NCBI RefSeq assembly: GCF_000176855.2
Contig: NC_015138.1
Coordinates: 2,852,001-2,916,000 of the forward strand
Origin: Paracidovorax avenae ATCC 19860
GTDB lineage: Bacteria > Pseudomonadota > Gammaproteobacteria > Burkholderiales > Burkholderiaceae_C
DNA length: 64,000 nt
Direction: 5' to 3'
Shown: positions 1 to 9,030 of the stretch, piece after piece
How the letters are laid out: every line of letters begins with the position of its first letter
How positions within the stretch are numbered: position 1 is the first letter of the stretch
Made by a program: the position numbers and the translations under genes
The notes under the pieces: model-generated
Databases searched by the model: none
The model's input: the letters and a program-made list of their open reading frames with translations, nothing else
Told to the model about the DNA's origin: nothing

Positions 1-1811
1 GCGGCCAGGGAATTGGAGGGCCCCCGCACGCAACCCAGCAGGCGGGCCGTTTCGTGGGGGACGGTGCGAAAGCTGGTACCGGCGCCGGCGCACGCACCGA
101 GCGGCGAGGTGTCCAGGCCGTCCTGCAGCGACGCCAGCGCCTCCATCGTGCCGAGCAGGACCGTAGCCTGGGCCGCCAGGTAGTGTCCCGCCGTACCGGG
201 CATCGCCACCTGGTACTGGCTGTGGATGGGCAATATCGTGTCCACCGTGGCTTCGGCCCGCTGCAGCAGTGCCTCGCCGAGTTGCTGGGCGCGGTCCATG
301 GTGCCCGCGATGGCCTGTCGGAGCGTCAGCAGCAGGTGCGTCGCATTGATGTCGTTGCGCGAACGCGCGGCCTGGACCATGCCGCCCGTGGCCTCCCCGC
401 ACCGGTCGATGACGTAGTGCTCGTAGTCGAAGTAATCGCCGCGGCCGGAGGCATGGGCGCGCAGCAGTTCCGGCTCCGCCTCCGCCGCCAGCACCGCCTC
501 CCGGAGCGCGCTGAACTGCCCGGCGGACAGGATGCCCTGGCTGCGCAGCATCAGCAGGTGGGACTTCTCGATCGGGAACAGGCTGCCTGCCAGGCTGCCG
601 GGCCGGAATGCGCAGCGCTCGCCCAGCGCGATGCGGCGGACCGTGGCCGCGTCCGGCGGGGGCACCTCCGGTGGCGCGTAGAGCACCTGCGAACGGCTGC
701 GCAGCGACAGCGCCGAGCGCAACGCCGACGATGCCGTGCGGCCGCCGGCAATCACGTAGCCGGCGCGGTCGGAGAAGTCGAAGCGGCCCTGGTTGGTGCC
801 GCCCTCCCGGAATGCGCCGGCATCCGTGGCGTCCTCCGGGAAATCGATGCCCAGGTAGCGGCGCCCGACCTCGGGGACGATGAAGGCGACGGCGGCATGC
901 AGGGCGGGCTCCGGCACGGCGAACTGGCTGCGCCCGGCCAGGTGGCTGCGCACGTACAGGTCGGCGACGGACCAGCCGAAGGCCTGCTCCAGCAGGCGCG
1001 GGATCATGCCGCCCGCGAGCCGGGCATTGATCTCTATCACCGTGGCGATATCGCCCTGGAGCTTGACCTCGGTGTGCGCAGGCCCGAAGGCATAGCCGAC
1101 CGCGTCGAGCGCCCGGGTGACGGTCTCCACGATCCTGCGGGCCGCGTCCGGACTGATGTCCGCGGGGAGCACGTGCGCGAGTTCCAGGAAGTGCGGGGGC
1201 TGCGTGAGGTATTTGCGCGTGACCGCGAGCACGTGGTGCCCGGCGCCGTCGCTGAAGGTTTCCACCGAGAACTCGGTGCCTTCCACGAAGCGCTGCGCGA
1301 TCCAGGGCCCCTCCTGCGCATCGGGCATGCCGCGGGCCTCGGTGACGAGCCGCACGCCGATGCTGCCGGTGCCCTGCCGTGGCTTGACGATCGCGGGAAA
1401 CCCGATGCCGTCCATGTCCGCGGCAGAGCGGACCTCCCGCGTCGCCGGGTACGGCACGCCACGCGCCTGCAGCACCTCCCCGAGCAGCAGCTTGTCGCGG
1501 CACAGGGCGATCGCGGCGGACGGATTGCAGGGCAGTCCCAGCCGCTCCGAAAGGCGCGCTGCCATCTCGATGAAGCCGTCGCTCGTGGAGGCGACGTACC
1601 GGATGGGGCCGATGCCGTACACGGCCTGCACCAGCGCATCGAGCGACCGCGTGTCGCAGGCGATGATGGACAGCCCCTCGGGCAGCCGGCCGGAGAAGCC
1701 ATAGCGGGCCGGGTCCCGGACCAGCCAGTAGACGGCGTCGTACCGGCACGAGGTCTCCAGCAGCCGGTGGCCGAAGCCGGTGGTGTTGGACTCGATATAG
1801 ACGATCGCCAT
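1..1811 (-). CDS. ATP-grasp / argininosuccinate-lyase-like fusion enzyme (3' end beyond window)
   Basis: The frame is open from ATG 1811 to the window edge, so 603 residues are visible and the C-terminus is missing. Residues 1 to about 400 form an ATP-grasp module: lysine 143 sits in IVKPRQGTGSIGV and E260/N262 in the metal-binding EINARLAGG. A fumarase/ASL-superfamily domain follows, with SRNDINATH at 484-492 (ASL signature SRNDQ), then MPGTAGHYLAAQ and LGCVRGPSNSL. Fusions of this kind are known at nearly 900 residues, so roughly a third is missing. ASL-type domains split N-substituted aspartates into fumarate and a free amine; the ATP-grasp half could ligate an amino acid. The start lies 3 nt after the stop of the PLP-enzyme gene, so the two are probably translationally coupled. 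Domain calls are firm; the substrate is inferred. Confidence 0.85.
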   Translation of the reverse strand, partial: MAIVYIESNTTGFGHRLLETSCRYDAVYWLVRDPARYGFSGRLPEGLSIIACDTRSLDALVQAVYGIGPIRYVASTSDGFIEMAARLSERLGLPCNPSAAIALCRDKLLLGEVLQARGVPYPATREVRSAADMDGIGFPAIVKPRQGTGSIGVRLVTEARGMPDAQEGPWIAQRFVEGTEFSVETFSDGAGHHVLAVTRKYLTQPPHFLELAHVLPADISPDAARRIVETVTRALDAVGYAFGPAHTEVKLQGDIATVIEINARLAGGMIPRLLEQAFGWSVADLYVRSHLAGRSQFAVPEPALHAAVAFIVPEVGRRYLGIDFPEDATDAGAFREGGTNQGRFDFSDRAGYVIAGGRTASSALRSALSLRSRSQVLYAPPEVPPPDAATVRRIALGERCAFRPGSLAGSLFPIEKSHLLMLRSQGILSAGQFSALREAVLAAEAEPELLRAHASGRGDYFDYEHYVIDRCGEATGGMVQAARSRNDINATHLLLTLRQAIAGTMDRAQQLGEALLQRAEATVDTILPIHSQYQVAMPGTAGHYLAAQATVLLGTMEALASLQDGLDTSPLGACAGAGTSFRTVPHETARLLGCVRGPSNSLA

Positions 1812-1814
1812 GGC

Positions 1815-2819
1815 TCAGCCGAACGCGTGGATCTCGGCACGGTTCCAGGCCATGCAGGCCCAGTCGCTGCCCGCCCTCTCCGACCGCGGATGCCGGACCT
1901 GCACCGGCCGGACCTCGAAGTGGTCCGCGCACGGAGGGTCGCTGGCATAGGTGGTGTCCACGTAGCGCGACCCGTCGTCCGGACTCACGAAGACGATGGG
2001 CGTGGTCGGGTACTGCGCCTGCAGGCTTCCCGCCACGGCGTAGGCCGCCCCCGTGGTGGGTCCCCGGAAATGGCCCGTGGTCTTGTAGAGGTGGCGGGTG
2101 TAGTGGTCGGCCAGGGCGGCGCTGATCCAGTGGACGTGGTCGAACATCGCGTGCTTCAGGTTGCCCGGCATCACGGTGTTGCCCAGTCCCCGCAGCGGGC
2201 GCGGGCCGTCGGGCTGGCCGAACAGGATGCTGTTGAACGTGTCCACGCCGACCAGCGTGCAGTCGGCGCCGGCCGCGCGCAGCGCCCCGGCGAGGCCGCA
2301 GCTCGAGCCGCCGGAACCCACGGGCGCCACGAGGACGACCGAGTCGCCGACCAGGTCGCGCAACTGGCGCCCGATGCCCTCGTAGGCCAGCGAGTTGTCC
2401 TCGTTGTCGTACTGCCGGCACCAGAACGATCCGGGTTCGGACTCCAGGATCTCGTGGAGCCTGTCCAGCCGGGCCTTCTGGTAGCCCTGGCAACCCTTCT
2501 TGTCGGTGACGATCTCCACGCGCCCGCCCAGCATCTCGAGCTGGCGCCGGTAGCTGTCGTCGATCGCCGGGTCGCTGATCGCGATGAAACGCGAGTTCAT
2601 GCGGTTGCAGACCATGGCCATGCCAAATGCGAAATTTCCGCTCGAGGTCTCGATGACGCTGCCGCCGGGCTTGAGGTCGCCGCGGGCGATCGCCTTGTGG
2701 ATGATGAAGTGCGCGGGCACGATCTTCATCGCCTTGAACGCCAGCATGTGCATTCCCTCGTCCAGGGGAAAGACGACGGCGTCGCGCATGGCATCGAGGG
2801 GGGATTCGTAACGGAGCAT
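1815..2819 (-). CDS. PLP-dependent enzyme, cysteine synthase/SbnA-like (beta-replacement)
   Basis: A 334-residue fold-type II PLP enzyme. ETSSGNFAFG matches the substrate-binding loop of cysteine synthases and VAPVGSGGSSCG the phosphate-binding glycine loop. The usual SVKDR lysine motif is replaced by FKAMKIVPAH near residues 28-37, so K32 (or K29) is the likely Schiff-base lysine and the protein is a divergent branch. Family members displace a beta-leaving group such as phosphate or acetate from an activated serine or threonine. ATG 2819 is chosen because it lies 7 nt after the kinase stop; the frame extends further upstream but that would overlap the kinase gene. It is the middle gene of a kinase - PLP enzyme - lyase operon, which suggests amino-group transfer onto a phosphorylated hydroxy-amino acid. 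Substrate not proven. Confidence 0.8.
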   Translation of the reverse strand: MLRYESPLDAMRDAVVFPLDEGMHMLAFKAMKIVPAHFIIHKAIARGDLKPGGSVIETSSGNFAFGMAMVCNRMNSRFIAISDPAIDDSYRRQLEMLGGRVEIVTDKKGCQGYQKARLDRLHEILESEPGSFWCRQYDNEDNSLAYEGIGRQLRDLVGDSVVLVAPVGSGGSSCGLAGALRAAGADCTLVGVDTFNSILFGQPDGPRPLRGLGNTVMPGNLKHAMFDHVHWISAALADHYTRHLYKTTGHFRGPTTGAAYAVAGSLQAQYPTTPIVFVSPDDGSRYVDTTYASDPPCADHFEVRPVQVRHPRSERAGSDWACMAWNRAEIHAFG

Positions 2820-2826
2820 CTGCGAT

Positions 2827-3726
2827 CTAGGCGGTGGTGTAGAGGTGGGTGGAGATGTCGAGGGCCTGCAGCCGCTTCTGGGCATGGAAAGCCTTGGCGG
2901 CGCACTCGGGATCGCGCGCGCCGTAGAGCAGGCCGATATAGGTGCCCGAATGCGCGGCCACCATGCCCAGGGCGCCGGTCTCTTCCTTCAGGGCGCGGAG
3001 GTGGCCGATGTGCGGATGGGGGTTGAAAGCCTGCGCGATCTCGCAGCTGCGCGTCGCGACCTCGCCGATCCTGCGCAGGTCCGCGGCGCGGGCGGCGGAT
3101 TTCATGTCGTCAAGCAGCGCGTGGTACTCGGAGCACAGGGCGCTGGAGACCGCGCACCGCGTCCGGTTGAACTCGATCGTGTCGCATTCGCCGCCGCGGT
3201 CGATCCCGACGATCATGAGTTCAGGTGTCTCCCCCAGTTGCTCATCGAGCTTCACTTCGCGGTGGTAGAACGAAACGATGCCGTCGTACATGACCCCGTC
3301 GGTAGGCTCGATGCCGCGGAGGATGGACTCGATGGTCTCGGCCTCCGGTTCCCGCCCGTGCGCGCGGGCTGTCGCCCGGATGACGGCCACCATGTCGGCG
3401 GAGGAACTGGCGAGCCCCTTGCCCGCCGGGAAGACCGACTGGAAATGCAGCCGCCCGCCCGGCGGCAGGCCGTGCAGGCGCAGGTAGTCCTGTGCGGCGC
3501 GGCAGGCCTTGGTGCGGCAGGCGATGTTGCAGACCACCACGGGCCCGTCCGTCACCTGGAATTCGACGATGGACATGAGATTGACCGGCAGGGTCACCAG
3601 GAAGTGCCGCCCTCCCGGCAGCACCCCCTGCATGAGCTCGCCGAACGTGCCCCGGCACTGGCCGGTGGCCCGCAGCGGCGGCCATGCGGTGGACTGAAGC
3701 GCTTCTCCTCGTTCTCGTGGAACCAT
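2827..3726 (-). CDS. GHMP-family kinase, PduX/L-threonine-kinase-like
   Basis: A 299-residue GHMP kinase, the length expected for PduX. The N-terminal GTFGELMQG resembles the GELIQG segment of PduX, and FPAGKGLASSSADM is the ATP-binding GHMP motif (PxxxGLxSSA). PduX phosphorylates L-threonine to O-phospho-L-threonine for cobalamin synthesis, but no cobalamin gene is nearby. Here the kinase leads an operon with a PLP beta-replacement enzyme and an ASL-like fusion, so making a phosphoserine or phosphothreonine intermediate for a diamino acid is more likely. The start at 3726 has a good ribosome-binding site (AAGGAG, about 5 nt upstream). Family assignment is strong; threonine rather than serine or homoserine as substrate is inferred. 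Confidence 0.8.
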   Translation of the reverse strand: MVPRERGEALQSTAWPPLRATGQCRGTFGELMQGVLPGGRHFLVTLPVNLMSIVEFQVTDGPVVVCNIACRTKACRAAQDYLRLHGLPPGGRLHFQSVFPAGKGLASSSADMVAVIRATARAHGREPEAETIESILRGIEPTDGVMYDGIVSFYHREVKLDEQLGETPELMIVGIDRGGECDTIEFNRTRCAVSSALCSEYHALLDDMKSAARAADLRRIGEVATRSCEIAQAFNPHPHIGHLRALKEETGALGMVAAHSGTYIGLLYGARDPECAAKAFHAQKRLQALDISTHLYTTA

Positions 3727-3773
3727 GTTTCTCCTTGTTGTGCGGGCTCCCAGTCCCTTTGTCCAGCAAGGCT

Positions 3774-3798
3774 AAACGCCGGGCGATGGCGTTTTTTT
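3774..3798 (+). terminator. Rho-independent terminator in divergent intergenic region
   Basis: Stem AAACGCC (3774-3780) and GGCGTTT (3788-3794), loop of 7 nt, with seven consecutive T (3792-3798) on the plus strand. No plus-strand gene ends before it: the kinase gene is read leftwards and hppA starts 200 bp later. It may end antisense transcription leaving the kinase operon or define a short RNA. Confidence 0.55.
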
Positions 3799-3845
3799 CC
3801 AAAGATTGCTCAGTCCTGTCGAGAAATTGCTGTGCAGCGGCGCTC

Positions 3846-3874
3846 TTGCGGGCGGCTTCCGGCCGGCGTACATT
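3846..3874 (+). promoter_or_regulatory. Candidate hppA promoter
   Basis: TTGCGG (3846-3851) and TACATT (3869-3874) are separated by exactly 17 bp, matching sigma-70 geometry with partial consensus. Transcription from about 3881 would give hppA a leader of roughly 120 nt containing the pseudoknot at 3930-3969. By inspection only. Confidence 0.35.
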
Positions 3875-3929
3875 GGGACTGTTGGCCAATCGTCTCCACC
3901 CGCCGTCGCGGGCCGATGGGCACGAGGAA

Positions 3930-3969
3930 GCAACGCAGCGGAAACACCCGCGATGCGTTGCGTGTTTCC
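3930..3969 (+). promoter_or_regulatory. Putative H-type pseudoknot in hppA leader
   Basis: Two perfect stems interleave. Stem 1 is GCAACGC (3930-3936) with GCGTTGC (3955-3961). Stem 2 is GGAAACAC (3940-3947) with GTGTTTCC (3962-3969). The loops are 3 nt and 7 nt and the two 3' arms abut, which is good H-type pseudoknot geometry. It ends 34 nt before the hppA start codon. I cannot match it to a named riboswitch class. Confidence 0.45.
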
Positions 3970-4003
3970 TTTCCGTGCATCCCTTGGACAGGAGACGACG
4001 AGC

Positions 4004-6091
<2,088 letters not shown>

Positions 6092-6213
6092 GCCGGCTGC
6101 AGCCGCCATGAAAGCCCGGAGACCATGGGATGGCCGCCCGCAGGCGACAAGCCAGCGGCCTGGCCTGGGGTAAGGTGGCCCGTTCCCCTTGTCCTCCCCA
6201 GAAAGGCTGTCCG

Positions 6214-7599
6214 ATGCCGCTGCATGCATCCGCGCGATCCCTCCCCGTTTTCCGCCAGTCGCCCGCCGGCTGGAAACCTGTGCTGGCGGCCGTACTGGCG
6301 CTCGGCGTGCTGGCCTCCGGCCCGGCCTCTGCCCAGTCCACCGCACCGCAGCCCGGCGCCAGCCCGGCCGTGCAGGGCACGCTGCAGGCCGTGCGCTCGG
6401 CCCCGGCGGTGCGGCAGGTGCTGGACGACCTGCGCACCGACCACGCCCGCGCCATCGACGAGCTGCGCCACCTGGTGCAGATACCGGCGCCGCCTTTCAA
6501 GGAGCAGCGCCGCGCCGAATACGTGGTGAAGCGATTCCGGGAACTGGGCCTGGCGGACGCCGCCATCGACCAGGAAGGCAATGCCGTGGGCGTCCGCAAG
6601 GGCTCGGGCAATGGTCCCCGGCTGGTGGTGTCTGCGCACCTCGACACCGTGTTTCCCGAAGGCACCGACCTCAGCGTGCGCGAGGATGGCGGCCGGCTGT
6701 ACGCCCCCGGCATCTCGGACGACACGCGCGGCGTCACCGTGCTGCTCTCCTGGCTCAAGGCGCTCAACGAACGCCAGCTGCAGACGGTGGGCGACATCGT
6801 CTTCGTGGCGAACGTGGGCGAGGAGGAACTGGGCAACCTGCGCGGCATGAAGGCACTGTTCCGCGAGCATGCGGACATCGACGGCATGGTCGGCCTGGAG
6901 CCGGGGGATGGCGACGGCATCCTGAACCAGGGCACGGGCAGCCACCGCTACGAAGTGGCCTTCAAGGGGCCGGGCGGCCACAGCTTTGCGGCCTTCGGGC
7001 AGGTGCCCAGCGCCATCCACGCGATGGGCCGCGCGATCGCGCACATCGGCGACGTGCAGGTGCCTTCCGATCCCAAGACCACCTTCACCGTGGGCAAGGT
7101 GGGCGGCGGCACCTCCGTGAACACCATCGCGGGCGACGCCACGATGGCCGTGGACATCCGCTCCAACGCCCTGCCCGCGCTGCTGCAGGCCGAAAAGGAC
7201 ATCATGGCCGCCATCCAGCGCGGCGTGCAGGAAGAGAACCGCCGCTGGAACACCGCCGCGAAGATCACGGCCGAGCCGAAGATGATCGGCGACCGCCCGG
7301 CCGGCGCCACCGCCGCCGGCGAGCCCATCGTGCAGGCCGCCGTGGCATCGGTCATCGCCTCGGGAGGCAAGCCCACCCTGCGCGCGGCCAGCACCGACGC
7401 CAACGTGCCCATGGGGCTGGGCATCCCCGCCATCATCCTGGGCAGCGGCGGAAGGACCGGCGGCTTCCACGCGCTGGGCGAGTGGTTCGAGCCCGGCGAC
7501 GCCTGGAAGGGCGCACAGACCGGGCTCGCCACGGTGCTCACGCTGGTGGGTGTGCAGGGCGTGAGCGAGCCGGTACTGGCCAGACGCCCACGCCGCTGA
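6214..7599 (+). CDS. Exported M20-family metallopeptidase
   Basis: A 461-residue M20/M25/M40 zinc peptidase. A signal peptide covers about residues 1-42 and ends in ASGPASA. The di-zinc site is visible: H142 in SAHLDTVFPEG, D169 in GISDDTRG, the catalytic/ligand pair E203-E204 in NVGEEELGN, E in GLEPGDGD, and the C-terminal histidine in GGFHALGEW. The dimerisation (lid) domain sits between, with a GGTSVNTIAG turn. The enzyme probably trims peptides or amino-acid conjugates in the periplasm. The start at 6214 is preferred because it begins the signal peptide and has GAAAGG nearby. Exact substrate unknown; relatives include tripeptidase- and carboxypeptidase-type enzymes. Confidence 0.9.
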   Translation: MPLHASARSLPVFRQSPAGWKPVLAAVLALGVLASGPASAQSTAPQPGASPAVQGTLQAVRSAPAVRQVLDDLRTDHARAIDELRHLVQIPAPPFKEQRRAEYVVKRFRELGLADAAIDQEGNAVGVRKGSGNGPRLVVSAHLDTVFPEGTDLSVREDGGRLYAPGISDDTRGVTVLLSWLKALNERQLQTVGDIVFVANVGEEELGNLRGMKALFREHADIDGMVGLEPGDGDGILNQGTGSHRYEVAFKGPGGHSFAAFGQVPSAIHAMGRAIAHIGDVQVPSDPKTTFTVGKVGGGTSVNTIAGDATMAVDIRSNALPALLQAEKDIMAAIQRGVQEENRRWNTAAKITAEPKMIGDRPAGATAAGEPIVQAAVASVIASGGKPTLRAASTDANVPMGLGIPAIILGSGGRTGGFHALGEWFEPGDAWKGAQTGLATVLTLVGVQGVSEPVLARRPRR

Positions 7600-7614
7600 G
7601 GGAAAGGCCCCGGG

Positions 7615-8151
7615 TCAGGCCTGCGCCGGGCGGCCCGGCCGCTCGTTCAGGCGCACCGGGCCCGAGCGTGCCTCGACCGCCGCCTGTACTTCGCGACGCA
7701 GCCCGAGCGCGAAGCCGATCTCGGCCGCCACGAAAAGCGGCCCGACGATCAGGCCCACAAGGTCGTCCACGAAGGCGGGCTTGCGGCCTTCGTAATAGTG
7801 GCCCACGAACTGGATCACCCAGCCGACCACGAACAGGCCCAGGCCCGCCCCCAGCCACGGCGCAGTGCCCTGCGCCGCGAGCCACTGGCCCACGGCCAGC
7901 ATGGCGGCCAGCACCGAGGCCATCGCGAGCCCGTAGCGCACATCGAGCCGGAAATAGAACAGGCTGGCGGCCAGCGCCGCGGCCAGGGCGGGCGATACCG
8001 GCAGCAGGCCGCCGGCCAGCCACGCCGGACGCGACAGCAGCACCGTGACGGCCAGCATGATCATCGGCACGCCGACGAAATGGGTCTGGATATTGCGCGG
8101 ATCGCGGTGGTAGTCCGCGTACTGCGACAGGTGGTCGATCAGGGTTTTCAT
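7615..8151 (-). CDS. Mpo1-like (DUF962/YGL010w) membrane protein
   Basis: A 178-residue protein with about four hydrophobic segments. Conserved histidines lie in ADYHRDPRNIQTHFVGVP near the N-terminus and in FVGHYYEGRKPAF near residue 120, the pattern of the DUF962/Mpo1 family. Yeast Mpo1 is an Fe(II)-dependent dioxygenase acting in alpha-oxidation of 2-hydroxy fatty acids; the bacterial role is not established. The start ATG 8151 has GCAGGAGA upstream. Divergently arranged with the Crp/Fnr regulator at 8278, so regulation by that neighbour is possible but unproven. Confidence 0.85.
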   Translation of the reverse strand: MKTLIDHLSQYADYHRDPRNIQTHFVGVPMIMLAVTVLLSRPAWLAGGLLPVSPALAAALAASLFYFRLDVRYGLAMASVLAAMLAVGQWLAAQGTAPWLGAGLGLFVVGWVIQFVGHYYEGRKPAFVDDLVGLIVGPLFVAAEIGFALGLRREVQAAVEARSGPVRLNERPGRPAQA

Positions 8152-8277
8152 GGAGCGTCTCCTGCGTGGCGGCCCTCTCGGTCGGGGTGCCTGGAGCGAA
8201 TAATCCGCAGTGGCCGCTGCGCCGTCTGTCGGCCAGCCGACACAACCCGCCGGAGCGGGCCGCCCCTGTCCTGCCGC

Positions 8278-8997
8278 ATGACCGACACCCTGACTTCCGC
8301 CGCGGACCATCTCGCCACGCTCGCCTCGGGCCGGTGGTTCGCTTCCCTGCCCCCCGGGCTGGCCGGCGCGCTCGCCGGCATGGCGCACATGCGCGCACTG
8401 CAGCCCGGGCAGGCGCTCTTCCTGCGGGGCGATCCGCCGTGCGGGCTGTATGCGGTGGTGCGCGGCGCGATCGACATCTCCGGCATCGGCGGCAGCGATC
8501 CGCAACCGCGCGCCGCCCTGCTCACGAGGCTGGAGCCACCCGCCTGGTTCGGGGAAATCGCGGTCTTCGACCGGGCCGCGCGCACGCACGACGCGCATGC
8601 GGCCGAGCCCGGAGCCCTGCTGCTGCACGTGCCGCAGGCTCCCCTGCTGGCCTGGCTCGCGCAGCATCCGGAGCACTGGCACGCCCTGGGCATGCTGCTG
8701 GCCGACAAGCTCCGCACCGCCTTCGTCGCGCTGGAAGAACTCGCGCTGCTGCCCGCGCCCCGGCGCCTTGCCCGGCGGCTGGTGCTCATGGCCGAGGGCT
8801 ACGGGCAGTGGGCCGGCGAAGGGCGCTCGCGCCGCCAGCTCTCGCTGTCGCAGGAGCAGCTGGCGCTGATGCTCGCGCTCTCGCGCCAGACCACCAACCA
8901 GATCCTGCGCGACCTGCAGGGCCGCGGCCTGCTGCGCATGCACCGCGGCAGCATCGAGATCCTGGACCTGGCCGGCCTGCGCGCTGCCTGCGGCTGA
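8278..8997 (+). CDS. Crp/Fnr-family transcriptional regulator
   Basis: A 239-residue regulator. An N-terminal cyclic-nucleotide-binding-type beta-barrel (about 20-140) carries PGQALFLRGDPPCGLYAVVRG. A C-terminal winged helix has LSLSQEQLALMLALSRQTTN, the HTH_Crp recognition pattern, followed by ILRDLQGRGLL. There is no N-terminal cysteine cluster as in FNR, so it is unlikely to sense oxygen through an iron-sulfur cluster; the ligand is unknown. It lies divergent from the Mpo1-like gene and upstream of an aldehyde dehydrogenase, its most plausible local targets. ATG 8278 starts the family-like N-terminus; no clear ribosome-binding site is visible. Confidence 0.88.
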   Translation: MTDTLTSAADHLATLASGRWFASLPPGLAGALAGMAHMRALQPGQALFLRGDPPCGLYAVVRGAIDISGIGGSDPQPRAALLTRLEPPAWFGEIAVFDRAARTHDAHAAEPGALLLHVPQAPLLAWLAQHPEHWHALGMLLADKLRTAFVALEELALLPAPRRLARRLVLMAEGYGQWAGEGRSRRQLSLSQEQLALMLALSRQTTNQILRDLQGRGLLRMHRGSIEILDLAGLRAACG

Positions 8998-9017
8998 CTG
9001 TCGGGGCGCGCGTGCCG

Positions 9018-9023
9018 CACAAT
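9018..9023 (+). promoter_or_regulatory. -10-like CACAAT 7 nt before the aldehyde dehydrogenase start
   Basis: CACAAT ends 7 nt before ATG 9031, the distance normally found between a -10 hexamer and the transcription start. There is no Shine-Dalgarno sequence in between, so the mRNA may be leaderless. Confidence 0.35.
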
Positions 9024-9030
9024 GGCCCGC

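Noticed and set aside
54..3026. Very long plus-strand open frame opposite the left-edge operon, and similar long antisense frames elsewhere
   Set aside because: At this GC content antisense frames stay open by chance. The products are Arg/Gly/Ala-rich without family motifs, while the minus strand carries clear enzyme signatures.
3774..3800. GGGCGATGGCG segment resembling the start of a fluoride riboswitch
   Set aside because: It is fully explained as the loop and right arm of the intrinsic terminator; the other conserved fluoride-aptamer parts are missing.
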